A stretch of DNA of 22,599 bases from Acidobacteriaceae bacterium UBA1307. GTDB taxonomy: Bacteria > Acidobacteriota > Terriglobia > Terriglobales > Acidobacteriaceae. Positions 7,298 through 15,329 of the stretch are shown here, piece by piece. Within the stretch, counting starts at the first letter, position 1. Each line of letters starts with the position of its first letter. The notes beneath the pieces are model-generated. The model was not told the origin of the DNA and made no database searches. It saw nothing but the letters and a program-made list of their open reading frames with translations. The position numbers and the translations under genes were made by a program. Location of the stretch: contig DBTV01000013.1 of assembly GCA_002307235.1 (NCBI GenBank), positions 1-22,599 on the forward strand, in the 5' to 3' direction.

Positions 7298-8952
7298 TTC
7301 GACCGGAGAGTGCGTAGCGCAGCCGCCACGCGCTCAACCACCGGCGACCAGTCGCCCAGCGTGGTTTGCCGGAACAGGCGCAGGGTCGGATACCAGGGGG
7401 AATCGTCGCGGCCGATGATCCAGCGCCAGTCGGGTGCGGCCGGGGTCAGCATCCACGCGGGCCGGCCGAGCGCGCCCGCCAGATGCAGCACCGAGGTATC
7501 GACGGCAATCACCAGATCAAGTTGCTCCAGCAAGGCCGCCGTATCGGCCATGTCGTTGATCTCGCCACTGAGATCGACGATAGGCAACGCGGCTCCAGCC
7601 AACTGCGTCGCACCCGCGCCCATCTGCAAGGAATAAAACTGCACGTCGGGCACAGCGAAGAGAGGCCGTAGCGCTGCGAGCGGGATGGAGCGATAACGAT
7701 CGAGCGCGTGGCCTGGATTGCCAGCCCAGACCAACCCGACGCGGAGTTTTTCTCGTGGCCATGCAAGGGCCGCAACCTTCTGCCGCGCCGCATCAGGGAG
7801 GCGCAGATAGGGCACCTCAGCAGGAATCGTCTCTGCGTTCACGCCAAAAACATACGGCAGACTCATCAACGGGCAAAGCACCTCGTTGGTCGGCAGAGGC
7901 TCGCTTGCATTGAGCAGACGTGCGGCGGGCCAACTCGCCTCGGCCAACCGGTGCAGAGGCTTCGAGAGCCGCAGCGTAACCGCGCCTCCGGCCTCAAGCA
8001 CGCGCGGCACAAAGCGCAGAAACTGGAGCGTGTCGCCAAGGCCCTGCTCATCGAGCAAAACAATGCCGCGCCCATTGAGAGGCTCGCCCTGCCAGTGCGG
8101 ACGCCGATACTCCTCGGGCATGCCGAAGCGCCGGTATCGCGCTTCAAAATTTTTGAAGCCCTCCGCGAGTTCGCCCTCGACCAGTTGCACCAGCGCGAGA
8201 TTCCAGCGTGCCTCGGCGTTATCCGGCTCCCGACGCAGCGCCTCGGCCAAAGCGGCTTTCGCCGCGCGGTAATTGCCCTGCAGATAGAGCACGCCGCTCA
8301 GGCAGCCGTGGGCCTCGACCCGCTCCGGCTCCAGCGCGATGAAGCGACGATAGAGCTCCGCCGCAGCCTCAAACTCATTTTGTTCCAGAAGAAAACTGCC
8401 AAGATTGACGACGCACGAAAATGCCTGTGGATCGAGCGCCACGGCCTTTTCAAACGAGTGCCGCGCCTGCTCATGCTGGCCATCGGCGGCCAGCGCGCGC
8501 CCCAGGCTCGACCAGACCGAGGGCAACGCTGCATCACAGTCGATCGCGCGGCGATAACAGGCAATCGCTTCCGAAGATTTTTTCTGGTCCAGCAATGCAT
8601 CGCCATAGGCCTCATGCGCACGCGCATTACGGCCATCGAGCCGCAGAGCCTCGACGCAACGGGCCTCGGAGTCGGCAAAGCGGCCCAGCGTGCGCAAGGC
8701 CCGCGCCAACAGTAAAAAAAACTCGGGGCGCCGAGCGTCGGCGGCTACCGCGCGCTCTCCCATGCGCACGGCCAGCTCGGCGCGGCCCGCATCGAGTTCC
8801 TCGCAACCGAGCAGATAGAGCGCCTCGGCATGATGCACATCGAGCGCCAGCACGCGCAGATAAAGCTGCCGGGCCTCATCGAGTCGGCCCGCGCCGTGCG
8901 CCCGCTTCGCCTCGTCCAGCAACAGGGTCATCTTCGGTGGAGTGTGGATCAC
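7294..8952 (-). CDS. TPR-repeat protein with C-terminal GT9-like glycosyltransferase domain (copy 2)
   Basis: 552 aa, with no signal peptide or membrane segment. About seven TPR units fill residues 9-265, with repeat signatures such as ALYLLGCEELDAGRAELAV and AEARWNLALVQLVEGE. A GT-B domain of the GT9/heptosyltransferase-like type follows (about 285-548). It includes WQGEPLNGRGIVLLDEQGLG, VGLVWAGNPGHALDRYRSIP, a QMGAGA loop, and DTSVLHLAGALGRPAW, which corresponds to the nucleotide-sugar-binding D-x-H-A-A segment. Such fusions are thought to glycosylate or assemble surface or secreted products; the donor and acceptor here are unknown. GTG 8952 overlaps the upstream stop (GTGA) with GAGGAG five bases upstream, so translation is coupled to copy 1. 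Its own stop shares TTAA with the convergent MATE gene. Confidence 0.88.
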   Translation of the reverse strand: MIHTPPKMTLLLDEAKRAHGAGRLDEARQLYLRVLALDVHHAEALYLLGCEELDAGRAELAVRMGERAVAADARRPEFFLLLARALRTLGRFADSEARCVEALRLDGRNARAHEAYGDALLDQKKSSEAIACYRRAIDCDAALPSVWSSLGRALAADGQHEQARHSFEKAVALDPQAFSCVVNLGSFLLEQNEFEAAAELYRRFIALEPERVEAHGCLSGVLYLQGNYRAAKAALAEALRREPDNAEARWNLALVQLVEGELAEGFKNFEARYRRFGMPEEYRRPHWQGEPLNGRGIVLLDEQGLGDTLQFLRFVPRVLEAGGAVTLRLSKPLHRLAEASWPAARLLNASEPLPTNEVLCPLMSLPYVFGVNAETIPAEVPYLRLPDAARQKVAALAWPREKLRVGLVWAGNPGHALDRYRSIPLAALRPLFAVPDVQFYSLQMGAGATQLAGAALPIVDLSGEINDMADTAALLEQLDLVIAVDTSVLHLAGALGRPAWMLTPAAPDWRWIIGRDDSPWYPTLRLFRQTTLGDWSPVVERVAAALRTLRSN

Positions 8953-10517
8953 AACGTCTCCTCAAATTTTTGTTGCGCGCGTTCGCGCAGAGCCCCGTCC
9001 ACGCGCGCGATCACCGGGGCCCAGTCGCCAAGCCTCCTCTGCCGGAACAGGCGCAGGGTCGGATACCAGGGAGAGTCCTCGCGCTCGAGCAGCCATCGCC
9101 AGTCGGGTGCGGCCGGCGTCAGTATCCATGCGGGTCGCGCCAATGCGCCCGCCAGATGCAGCACCGCCGTATCGACGGCAATCAACAGATCGAGTTGTTC
9201 AAGCAGCGCCGCCGTGTCCGCCATGTCCCCGATCTGTGCGCGCAGGTCGATAATGGGCAGATCGCTCTGTTCGAGCTGGGCCGCACCCGCGCCCATCTGC
9301 AACGAGTAGAACTGCACGGCAGGCACAGCACAGAGCGGCCGCAATGCCTCGAGCGGAATCGAGCGAAAGCGGTCCAGAACATGCGCGGGATTGCCGGCCC
9401 AGACCAGCCCCACGCGAAGTTTGTTTGCTGCCCACGCAATGCGTTTCGCCTTGACGCGCGCCTCCTCGGGAACGCGCAGATAAGGCACCACGGCGGGAAT
9501 CGTCTCCGCACGCACACCAAGAAGATGCGGCAAACTCATCAGGGCGCAGGAGCGCGCGGCCTTCGCCTCGGCCGCGTCCTCAACGACGATCATCGCGGGA
9601 AAGCTGGCGCGCAGCAGCCGCGTCAGCGGTGGCGTCACGCCGAGCACGACCTCACATCCGTCACGCGCAACCGCTGGCGCAAACCGCACGCACTGGATCG
9701 TGTCGCCATAGCCCTGTTCGGCATAAAGAAGAATGCGCTGGCCGGCCAGTGGCTCGCCCTGCCAGCGCGCAGGATCTGCGGGGCCATTGCGCGCCTCGAA
9801 GTTCACCAGGCCCTCGGCAAAGTTGCCCTGCAACAGCTGCACCATCGCCAGTTGCAGCCGCGTGCCATGTCGGTCGGGCGCCTGCGCTAGCAGGCGGCGA
9901 TAACAGCGCTCGGCCTCGGCATAGTGGCCGCAAAGCGTATGAATCGTGCCCAGATCGTGCCAGCACACAACGGCACCGGGATCGAAGGCCAGAACTTTTT
10001 CATAGCAGTCGATGGCCTGCGCCCACTCACCCAAGCCGTAGAAGGCGCGCGCCAGCCCCAGCAGCGGATCCGTCGCGTGCGGTTCGAGCGCCACGACCCG
10101 TACCCAGGCCTCGCGCGCCTGCTCCCATTGCTGCATCTGCAGGCAGACTCGTCCAAGAAGCGCCCAGGCCTCGCCCCGCGCGGGATCGAGCCGGATCACC
10201 TGCCGCGCCGCAGCGAGCGCGGCCTCCATGGCGCCGGTAGCCTCGAGCGCCCGCACGCGATTCATCTGGAGTTCGCTATTGTTCGGCTCAAGCGCCACGG
10301 CCCGGTCGAGCATGTGCAGGGCCGCCGACACCCGCCCGGCCTGATACTCCTCAAGCCCGAGCAGATGAAGACAGGCCGCGTTGCGAGGATCGGTTGAAAG
10401 AATCTGCAGATAAAGGGCGCGCGCCTGTTCCAGTTGCCCGCTCTGGTGAAGCCGGGCCGCCCGCGCCAGCACGTCGTTCGCCTCCGGGGAGTGCCGGGCC
10501 GCCTTTTCCCTGCTCAT
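8949..10517 (-). CDS. TPR-repeat protein with C-terminal GT9-like glycosyltransferase domain (copy 1)
   Basis: 522 aa and the first gene of the two-gene operon. TPR units occupy about residues 14-255 and the GT-B/GT9-like domain about 275-515. Motifs are parallel to copy 2: WQGEPLAGQRILLYAEQGYG, VGLVWAGNPAHVLDRFRSIP, QMGAGAAQL, DTAVLHLAGALARPAW and PDWRWLLEREDSPWYPTLRL. The C-terminal halves of the two proteins are nearly collinear and much more alike than their TPR parts, so this is a tandem duplication. The frame is open from 10616, but ATG 10517 (MSREKAARHS) has GAGG eight bases upstream and clears the hairpin at 10551-10580. A sigma54-like element (10627-10613) could drive the operon. It is probably cytoplasmic, acting on nucleotide-sugar donors. 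Confidence 0.88.
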   Translation of the reverse strand: MSREKAARHSPEANDVLARAARLHQSGQLEQARALYLQILSTDPRNAACLHLLGLEEYQAGRVSAALHMLDRAVALEPNNSELQMNRVRALEATGAMEAALAAARQVIRLDPARGEAWALLGRVCLQMQQWEQAREAWVRVVALEPHATDPLLGLARAFYGLGEWAQAIDCYEKVLAFDPGAVVCWHDLGTIHTLCGHYAEAERCYRRLLAQAPDRHGTRLQLAMVQLLQGNFAEGLVNFEARNGPADPARWQGEPLAGQRILLYAEQGYGDTIQCVRFAPAVARDGCEVVLGVTPPLTRLLRASFPAMIVVEDAAEAKAARSCALMSLPHLLGVRAETIPAVVPYLRVPEEARVKAKRIAWAANKLRVGLVWAGNPAHVLDRFRSIPLEALRPLCAVPAVQFYSLQMGAGAAQLEQSDLPIIDLRAQIGDMADTAALLEQLDLLIAVDTAVLHLAGALARPAWILTPAAPDWRWLLEREDSPWYPTLRLFRQRRLGDWAPVIARVDGALRERAQQKFEETL

Positions 10518-10541
10518 CGCATTGCCTCGATCCACCACGCG

Positions 10542-10580
10542 GGCGCAAAACGGGAGGAGAGAGCCGAGCCTCTCCTCCCG
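10542..10580 (-). terminator. Intrinsic terminator or leader attenuator before the TPR-glycosyltransferase operon
   Basis: CGGGAGGAGAG (10551-10561) pairs perfectly with CTCTCCTCCCG (10570-10580) around an 8-base loop. On the minus strand it is followed by TTTTGCG (10550-10544). It may terminate the signalling cluster that stops at 10666. It also lies only 34 bases before ATG 10517, so any promoter for the TPR operon placed upstream of the hairpin must read through it. That makes attenuation possible. The short T-run suggests partial termination. Confidence 0.65.
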
Positions 10581-10612
10581 GAAGACGATGCCAAGCCACT
10601 TAGAGCCTTTTT

Positions 10613-10627
10613 CCAATACCCGTGCCG
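10613..10627 (-). promoter_or_regulatory. Sigma54-like -24/-12 element upstream of the TPR-glycosyltransferase operon
   Basis: The minus strand reads CGGCACG-GGTA-TTGG, against the sigma54 consensus TGGCACG-N4-TTGC. That is 10 of 12 defined positions, with the -24 GG intact and the -12 GC changed to GG. It lies between the stop of the 171-aa gene (10666) and the TPR start (10517), correctly oriented, with a predicted start near 10601. Such two-mismatch matches are expected about once or twice by chance in a window this size, so support comes mainly from position. Confidence 0.35.
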
Positions 10628-10665
10628 TGTTTGGTTGCGTGCTCTACAGCAATTGGGAAAATGCT

Positions 10666-11181
10666 TTAGGCTGCGTTCTCGCGACGCGCCTCGACCTGCA
10701 TATTCAACTGGCGGCGCAGATTGCCGGCCAGATCGGCGACCATGCGCAGCTTGTCGGCGACCGGCCCCGTCAGGTCGTTGCCGTTCAGCGCCAACTGCGA
10801 GTGCAGCAGGAGCCCGGCCACGGTCGACTTCAGCTCGGTCTCGATGGCCACCGCCGCCGCCTGACGCGCCAGCGCCTGCTCGCGCTCGCGGCGATGCAGA
10901 GCCGCGCGAATCTCGCGGATCAGCCGCGCCGCGCCACTCAGCGCAAAGTTGATCTGCAGAGGAATCGCCAACCCGGCGCTCTCCCAGATGGTTTCCGCCG
11001 CGGCCGGATCGCACTCGGCCAGCGTCTCGTCGACGACGACGGCGCTGAACTCCTTGCGCCGCAAGGCCGCCAGCGCCTGCTTGCGCCCTTCGGCGACATC
11101 CACATCCATGCCCAGTTGCGCGCTCACCACCGTCGCGCAGTTCCGTGCGCCTTCGATTCCCGTCACAATCAGAATGCTCAT
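10666..11181 (-). CDS. Pseudo-receiver joined to DHp-like helical pair (signalling adaptor)
   Basis: 171 aa. Residues 2-95 look like a CheY-type receiver fold: MSILIVTG at strand 1 and FSAVVVDETLAECD at strand 3. D51 sits at the phospho-acceptor position, but the acidic pair after strand 1 is missing (VTGIEG) and no KP motif follows strand 5. Residues 100-162 resemble a kinase dimerisation helix pair (IETELKSTVAGLLLHSQLAL). Thr117 occupies the place where HELK-type kinases carry the phosphorylated His, and no ATPase domain follows. It is therefore probably a non-catalytic partner of the neighbouring kinase or activator (inference). ATG 11181 is supported by AAGGAG six bases upstream. It is third in line behind the kinase and activator, 327 bases after the latter. 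The exact family was not recognised. Confidence 0.7.
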   Translation of the reverse strand: MSILIVTGIEGARNCATVVSAQLGMDVDVAEGRKQALAALRRKEFSAVVVDETLAECDPAAAETIWESAGLAIPLQINFALSGAARLIREIRAALHRREREQALARQAAAVAIETELKSTVAGLLLHSQLALNGNDLTGPVADKLRMVADLAGNLRRQLNMQVEARRENAA

Positions 11182-11508
11182 CCCCAACTCCTTTTCCCGG
11201 TTTTTCTCCAGGTAAACCTGTTTTTGAGACAAAACTTTCCCGTCGAGGCCAAAACCTCGTTTTTCCCTGCTCTTTTTGGGCCGATTCCCCTGTGACTGCC
11301 GATCGATGGACGGCGCGCTGGCCGTCCCGTCTGTCCGCGCCCTGCCCTGCGCTGACAGAGCCCCGCACCCTCAAATCCAGCCCCACTGCGCCAGATTTTT
11401 CTTGAAGATCCAGCCCAACTTCGCCAGACCCCTCTTCAAAAATCCTGCCCCGGGTGCGTCGCTGTTGACTCTATCGGCAATACCAGTGTCCGACTTCAGT
11501 CCAGTTTG
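11182..11508. other. Intergenic leader between the sigma54 activator and the pseudo-receiver gene
   Basis: This 327-base stretch contains no supported gene. It holds the ribosome binding site of the 171-aa gene, a hairpin without a T-run (GGACGGC 11308-11314 pairing with GCCGTCC 11321-11327), and the direct repeat at 11375-11428. I see no strong terminator after the activator stop, so read-through from the upstream genes is possible. I also see no clear sigma70 or sigma54 promoter. Confidence 0.5.
11375..11428. repeat. 21-base imperfect direct repeat in the leader of the pseudo-receiver gene
   Basis: Positions 11375-11395 and 11408-11428 match at 19 of 21 bases (ATCCAGCCC, C or A, ACT, G or T, CGCCAGA) with 12 bases between. 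A weaker third match begins near 11440. The 33-base spacing is about three helical turns, which would put two bound proteins on the same face of DNA. Function unknown. Confidence 0.6.
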
Positions 11509-12972
<1,464 letters not shown>

Positions 12973-13073
12973 TGTATTCGCCTCGCATCCCTTAAAGAAG
13001 TTCAAGAAAACTCAACGTGCTGTATGGGTTATTTGTGAAGACACCGGCCGGGGCCGATGCCTCGCTTGATGCT

Positions 13074-13943
13074 CTAGCGCACGGGCAGCTCGATGACGAA
13101 CCGTGCTCCGCCGGACTCGCGCCGATGGGCCAGGATCGTTCCCCCGGCAGCCTCGATGACCGAGCGGGTGATCGCCAGCCCCAGACCTCGATGCACCGTC
13201 GGCCATCCATTCTTGTTCACCGTCTTGCCGTGGGAGGTGTAGCCGGAGTCGAAGAGCCGCTCAAGTACCTCGTCGGTGAAGCCCGGACCGTTGTCCTCGA
13301 CCACCAGTTGCAGCCGCTCGCCTGTGGCCAGCTCGCTCAGCGCGATCCGGATCCGGCCCTTGCCTTCAAGCACCTCGGAGGCGTTTTTCACCAGGTTGAC
13401 CAGAATGCGGGTGAGATCCTCGCCACTGAGCCCGACCGGCAACGCGCCGCCTTCGGCCTCCACGGTCACGGCCACGGCCGGACCGGCCAGAGCCCCTAAA
13501 AGATTGCGATTGGCCGCCAGCTCCGCGGCCAGATTTCCGATCCGGCCCAGCTCAACGTCGGTCGGAGCACTCTGCGCCCTGGACCCCGGCTTCAGTCCAC
13601 CCGCGTACTCGGGCCACTCCTCGGAGGCCTCGTCGAGGGCGGGCAAGGCCCCCTGTTCGGCCGCATGCGCATCGAGCGCGACCAGCTTTTCAACCAGCCG
13701 GCGGCTGGCGGCGGCCACCAGCCGCAGCTCTTCGCCGTAATGGCGATAGGGTGCCGTCAAAACCCCGGGCTCCTCCAACAGGTCACAGTAAAGGCCCAGC
13801 GCCGTGACCATGTTACGGACATCGTGCGTCACCTCGGCGAGGCTTTCGCCGCGGCTGCCCAGCCGGGCCAGGGTCTCGACGACCGCCTCGACGCGCCTCC
13901 GGTCGTTGCCCCCGATACTGGCCGCCTGCTCCCGCTCCTGCAT
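13074..13943 (-). CDS. Soluble NtrB-like histidine kinase lacking a recognisable sensor domain
   Basis: 289 aa, cytoplasmic, with no membrane segment and only about 30 residues ahead of the H-box, so no PAS, GAF or other sensor is seen. The H-box is LAEVTHDVRNMVTALGLYCD (H40). The ATPase domain has an N-box (ILVNLVKNASE, N183 and N187), G1 VEDNGPGF (215-222) and G2 HRGLGLAI (251-258), so autophosphorylation looks possible. Residues 91-130 are an acidic, low-complexity linker between the DHp and ATPase domains. The start is clear: AAGGAGGT sits six bases before ATG 13943, while the frame continues open to 14036 without such a site. It is the first gene of the cluster and lies behind a sigma54-like element and tandem dyads. 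Its expected partner, the neighbouring activator, cannot accept phosphate in the usual way. Confidence 0.9.
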   Translation of the reverse strand: MQEREQAASIGGNDRRRVEAVVETLARLGSRGESLAEVTHDVRNMVTALGLYCDLLEEPGVLTAPYRHYGEELRLVAAASRRLVEKLVALDAHAAEQGALPALDEASEEWPEYAGGLKPGSRAQSAPTDVELGRIGNLAAELAANRNLLGALAGPAVAVTVEAEGGALPVGLSGEDLTRILVNLVKNASEVLEGKGRIRIALSELATGERLQLVVEDNGPGFTDEVLERLFDSGYTSHGKTVNKNGWPTVHRGLGLAITRSVIEAAGGTILAHRRESGGARFVIELPVR

Positions 13944-14053
13944 GACGTTACCTCCTTCCGGCTTTGCCATTCCCGTATCCAGACTCTGCCTGTGTTCCAT
14001 CATTCCCTCTATTTCCCGTCCCCTGACGCGTGCCATTCCTGCCCTCTTCTAAT

Positions 14054-14068
14054 ACACGTAGCGTGCCA
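14054..14068 (-). promoter_or_regulatory. Sigma54-like -24/-12 element upstream of the histidine kinase
   Basis: The minus strand reads TGGCACG-CTAC-GTGT, extended by T to TTGGCACG. The -24 half is a full consensus match. The -12 half is GTGT rather than TTGC, so 10 of 12 defined bases agree and the -12 GC is GT. The predicted start is near 14042, about 100 bases before ATG 13943. The nearby gene encodes a sigma54 activator, so autoregulation is plausible but unproven. Confidence 0.4.
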
Positions 14069-14227
14069 AACTAGGACACTTTCTCTAAGTAACAGAAAAC
14101 AAAAAGAAAAACTGTCTATTTCCGGCACAACCCCTTCCATGCCTCTCTCCGCGTCGAGTTCCATAACGGGACAAAACGTCTTCCAAGGACGCCACCATGT
14201 ACTTTGTTTTCTAGTGCTTACACGACA

Positions 14228-14264
14228 ATTCCCGAATAAGGGCATGATTCCCGAAATGGGCACG
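14228..14264. promoter_or_regulatory. Tandem dyad, candidate upstream activator sites
   Basis: Two adjacent copies, ATTCCCGAATAAGGGCATG (14228-14246) and ATTCCCGAAATGGGCACG (14247-14264), share ATTCCCGAA and GGGCA. Each has CCC and GGG arms facing each other. They lie about 160-220 bases upstream of the sigma54-like element, a usual distance for enhancer sites of NtrC-type activators. They are also about 60-95 bases upstream of the rph start, so they could instead act on rph. Confidence 0.45.
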
Positions 14265-14288
14265 ATCCATGGCCCGCTTCGGGCGGCT

Positions 14289-14317
14289 GTTTCATTCCCG
14301 TCCCGCTCTTCTACAAT
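14289..14317 (+). promoter_or_regulatory. Candidate sigma70 promoter giving a nearly leaderless rph mRNA
   Basis: TACAAT (14312-14317) matches the -10 consensus at 5 of 6 bases. A weak -35 (GTTTCA, 14289-14294) lies 17 bases upstream. The ATG follows after only six bases and no Shine-Dalgarno sequence precedes it, so transcription would begin at or beside the start codon. Confidence 0.45.
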
Positions 14318-14323
14318 CGCCCT

Positions 14324-15082
14324 ATGAACGTCCCCATTTCGACCTCTTCCAGCCCCGTCTTTCGTCCCGGAAACCGTGCCCAGAACCAACTCCGAACGCT
14401 CACGCTCGAGCCCGGTTTCGTGCAAACCGCCGAGGGTTCCGTTCTGGTCAGCTTCGGCAACACGCGCGTGCTGACCAATGCCACGGTGGAGCAGGGCGTG
14501 CCCGGATGGCTGCGCAACTCCGGCCGCGGCTGGGTCACGGCAGAATATTCCATGCTGCCCCGCTCTACGGTGACCCGCACCCCGCGCGAGAGCGAGAAGG
14601 GCAAGATCGGTGGCCGGACGCACGAGATTCAGCGGCTGATCGGCCGGAGCCTGCGCTCGGTCGTCGATATGAAGGCCCTCGGCGAGCGCACCATCATCCT
14701 CGACTGCGATGTGCTGCAGGCCGACGGCGGCACGCGCACGGCGGCGATTACCGGCGCGGCCGTGGCGCTGGCGCTGGCGCTTGAGGCGCTGGTCAAGGCC
14801 GGCACACTCAAGCAGTCGCCGCTCAAGCAGTTGGTCGCGGCCATCTCGGTGGGCAAGGTCGGCGGCCAGGCGTTGCTCGACCTCTGCTACGAGGAGGATT
14901 CGCAGGCCGAGGTTGACATGAATGTGGTGATGCTGGCCGATGGCGGCCTCGTCGAGACGCAGGCCACCGCCGAGCGCGGCAGCTACTCCCGCGCCCAGTT
15001 GAACGAGCTCGTCGATCTGGCCGAGGTTGGCCTCAAGGAGATCTTCGCCGCCCAGCGCAAGGTGCTCGGGTGGGAGTACTAG
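14324..15082 (+). CDS. rph: Ribonuclease PH (tRNA nucleotidyltransferase)
   Basis: A cytosolic, phosphate-dependent 3'-5' exoribonuclease that trims tRNA 3' ends, normally as a hexamer. The 252-aa length is slightly above the usual ~240. Recognisable motifs are GFVQTAEGSVLVSFGNTRVL near the N-terminus, GGRTHEIQRLIGRSLR (R98 corresponds to the conserved phosphate-site Arg) and DCDVLQADGGTRTAAITGA, which carries the Gly-Thr-Arg phosphate-binding triplet (136-138). The start ATG 14324 has no Shine-Dalgarno sequence but sits six bases behind a good -10, which suggests a leaderless mRNA. In many genomes rph precedes an XTP/dITP diphosphatase gene; here it is followed by a heptanucleotide-repeat array that begins in its own stop codon. 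Confidence 0.97.
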   Translation: MNVPISTSSSPVFRPGNRAQNQLRTLTLEPGFVQTAEGSVLVSFGNTRVLTNATVEQGVPGWLRNSGRGWVTAEYSMLPRSTVTRTPRESEKGKIGGRTHEIQRLIGRSLRSVVDMKALGERTIILDCDVLQADGGTRTAAITGAAVALALALEALVKAGTLKQSPLKQLVAAISVGKVGGQALLDLCYEEDSQAEVDMNVVMLADGGLVETQATAERGSYSRAQLNELVDLAEVGLKEIFAAQRKVLGWEY

Positions 15083-15250
15083 GTGCTAGGTGCGTAGGTG
15101 CTAGGGGCTAGGGGCTAGGGGCTAGATTCGTAGGTCCTAGATTCTAGATGATAGGGAGTAGGTGCGAGGGACTGGGCGCTGGAAGTCGGCTTTTAGCTTT
15201 TAGCACCTAGAACCTAGCACCTCTCACCTAGCACCTAGAACCTAGAACCT
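15079..15250. repeat. Heptanucleotide-repeat array with inverted arms
   Basis: From 15079 the plus strand is a degenerate 7-base tandem array (CTAGGTG, CTAGGGG and CTAGATT variants, with two 8-base units) reaching about 15165. From about 15192 to 15250 it becomes the reverse-complement type (TTTTAGC, ACCTAGA and ACCTAGC units). 15079-15117 can pair with 15201-15238 over nearly 40 bases with few mismatches, giving a long imperfect hairpin. The first unit contains the rph TAG stop (15080-15082). It may act as a 3' stem for rph; no T-run follows. Confidence 0.85.
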
Positions 15251-15329
15251 GTTCCTTTCGTTCCCTGATCCCCTCGTTCCCTGCCTCCCCCGTCTACACT
15301 GAAGAACAAGAAAAAAACTCGAGGTTGCC

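Larger units (their letters stand above)
13944..14323. other. Divergent control region between the kinase cluster and rph
   Basis: A 380-base divergent intergenic region with no supported gene of its own. It holds the strong kinase ribosome binding site, a sigma54-like element for the minus strand (14054-14068), an A-rich tract near 14090-14112, a tandem dyad (14228-14264) and the likely rph promoter (14289-14317). The open frames crossing it lack ribosome binding sites and ignore these elements. Confidence 0.6.

Noticed and set aside
8421..9890. Plus-strand open frame of 489 codons
   Set aside because: It lies antisense across the junction of the two TPR-glycosyltransferase genes. It is Arg/Pro/Ala-rich with no domain or ribosome binding site, typical of antisense frames in GC-rich DNA.
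11308..11327. GGACGGC/GCCGTCC hairpin between the activator and the pseudo-receiver gene
   Set aside because: It has no T-run on either strand, so I do not call it a terminator; kept only as a note in the intergenic entry.
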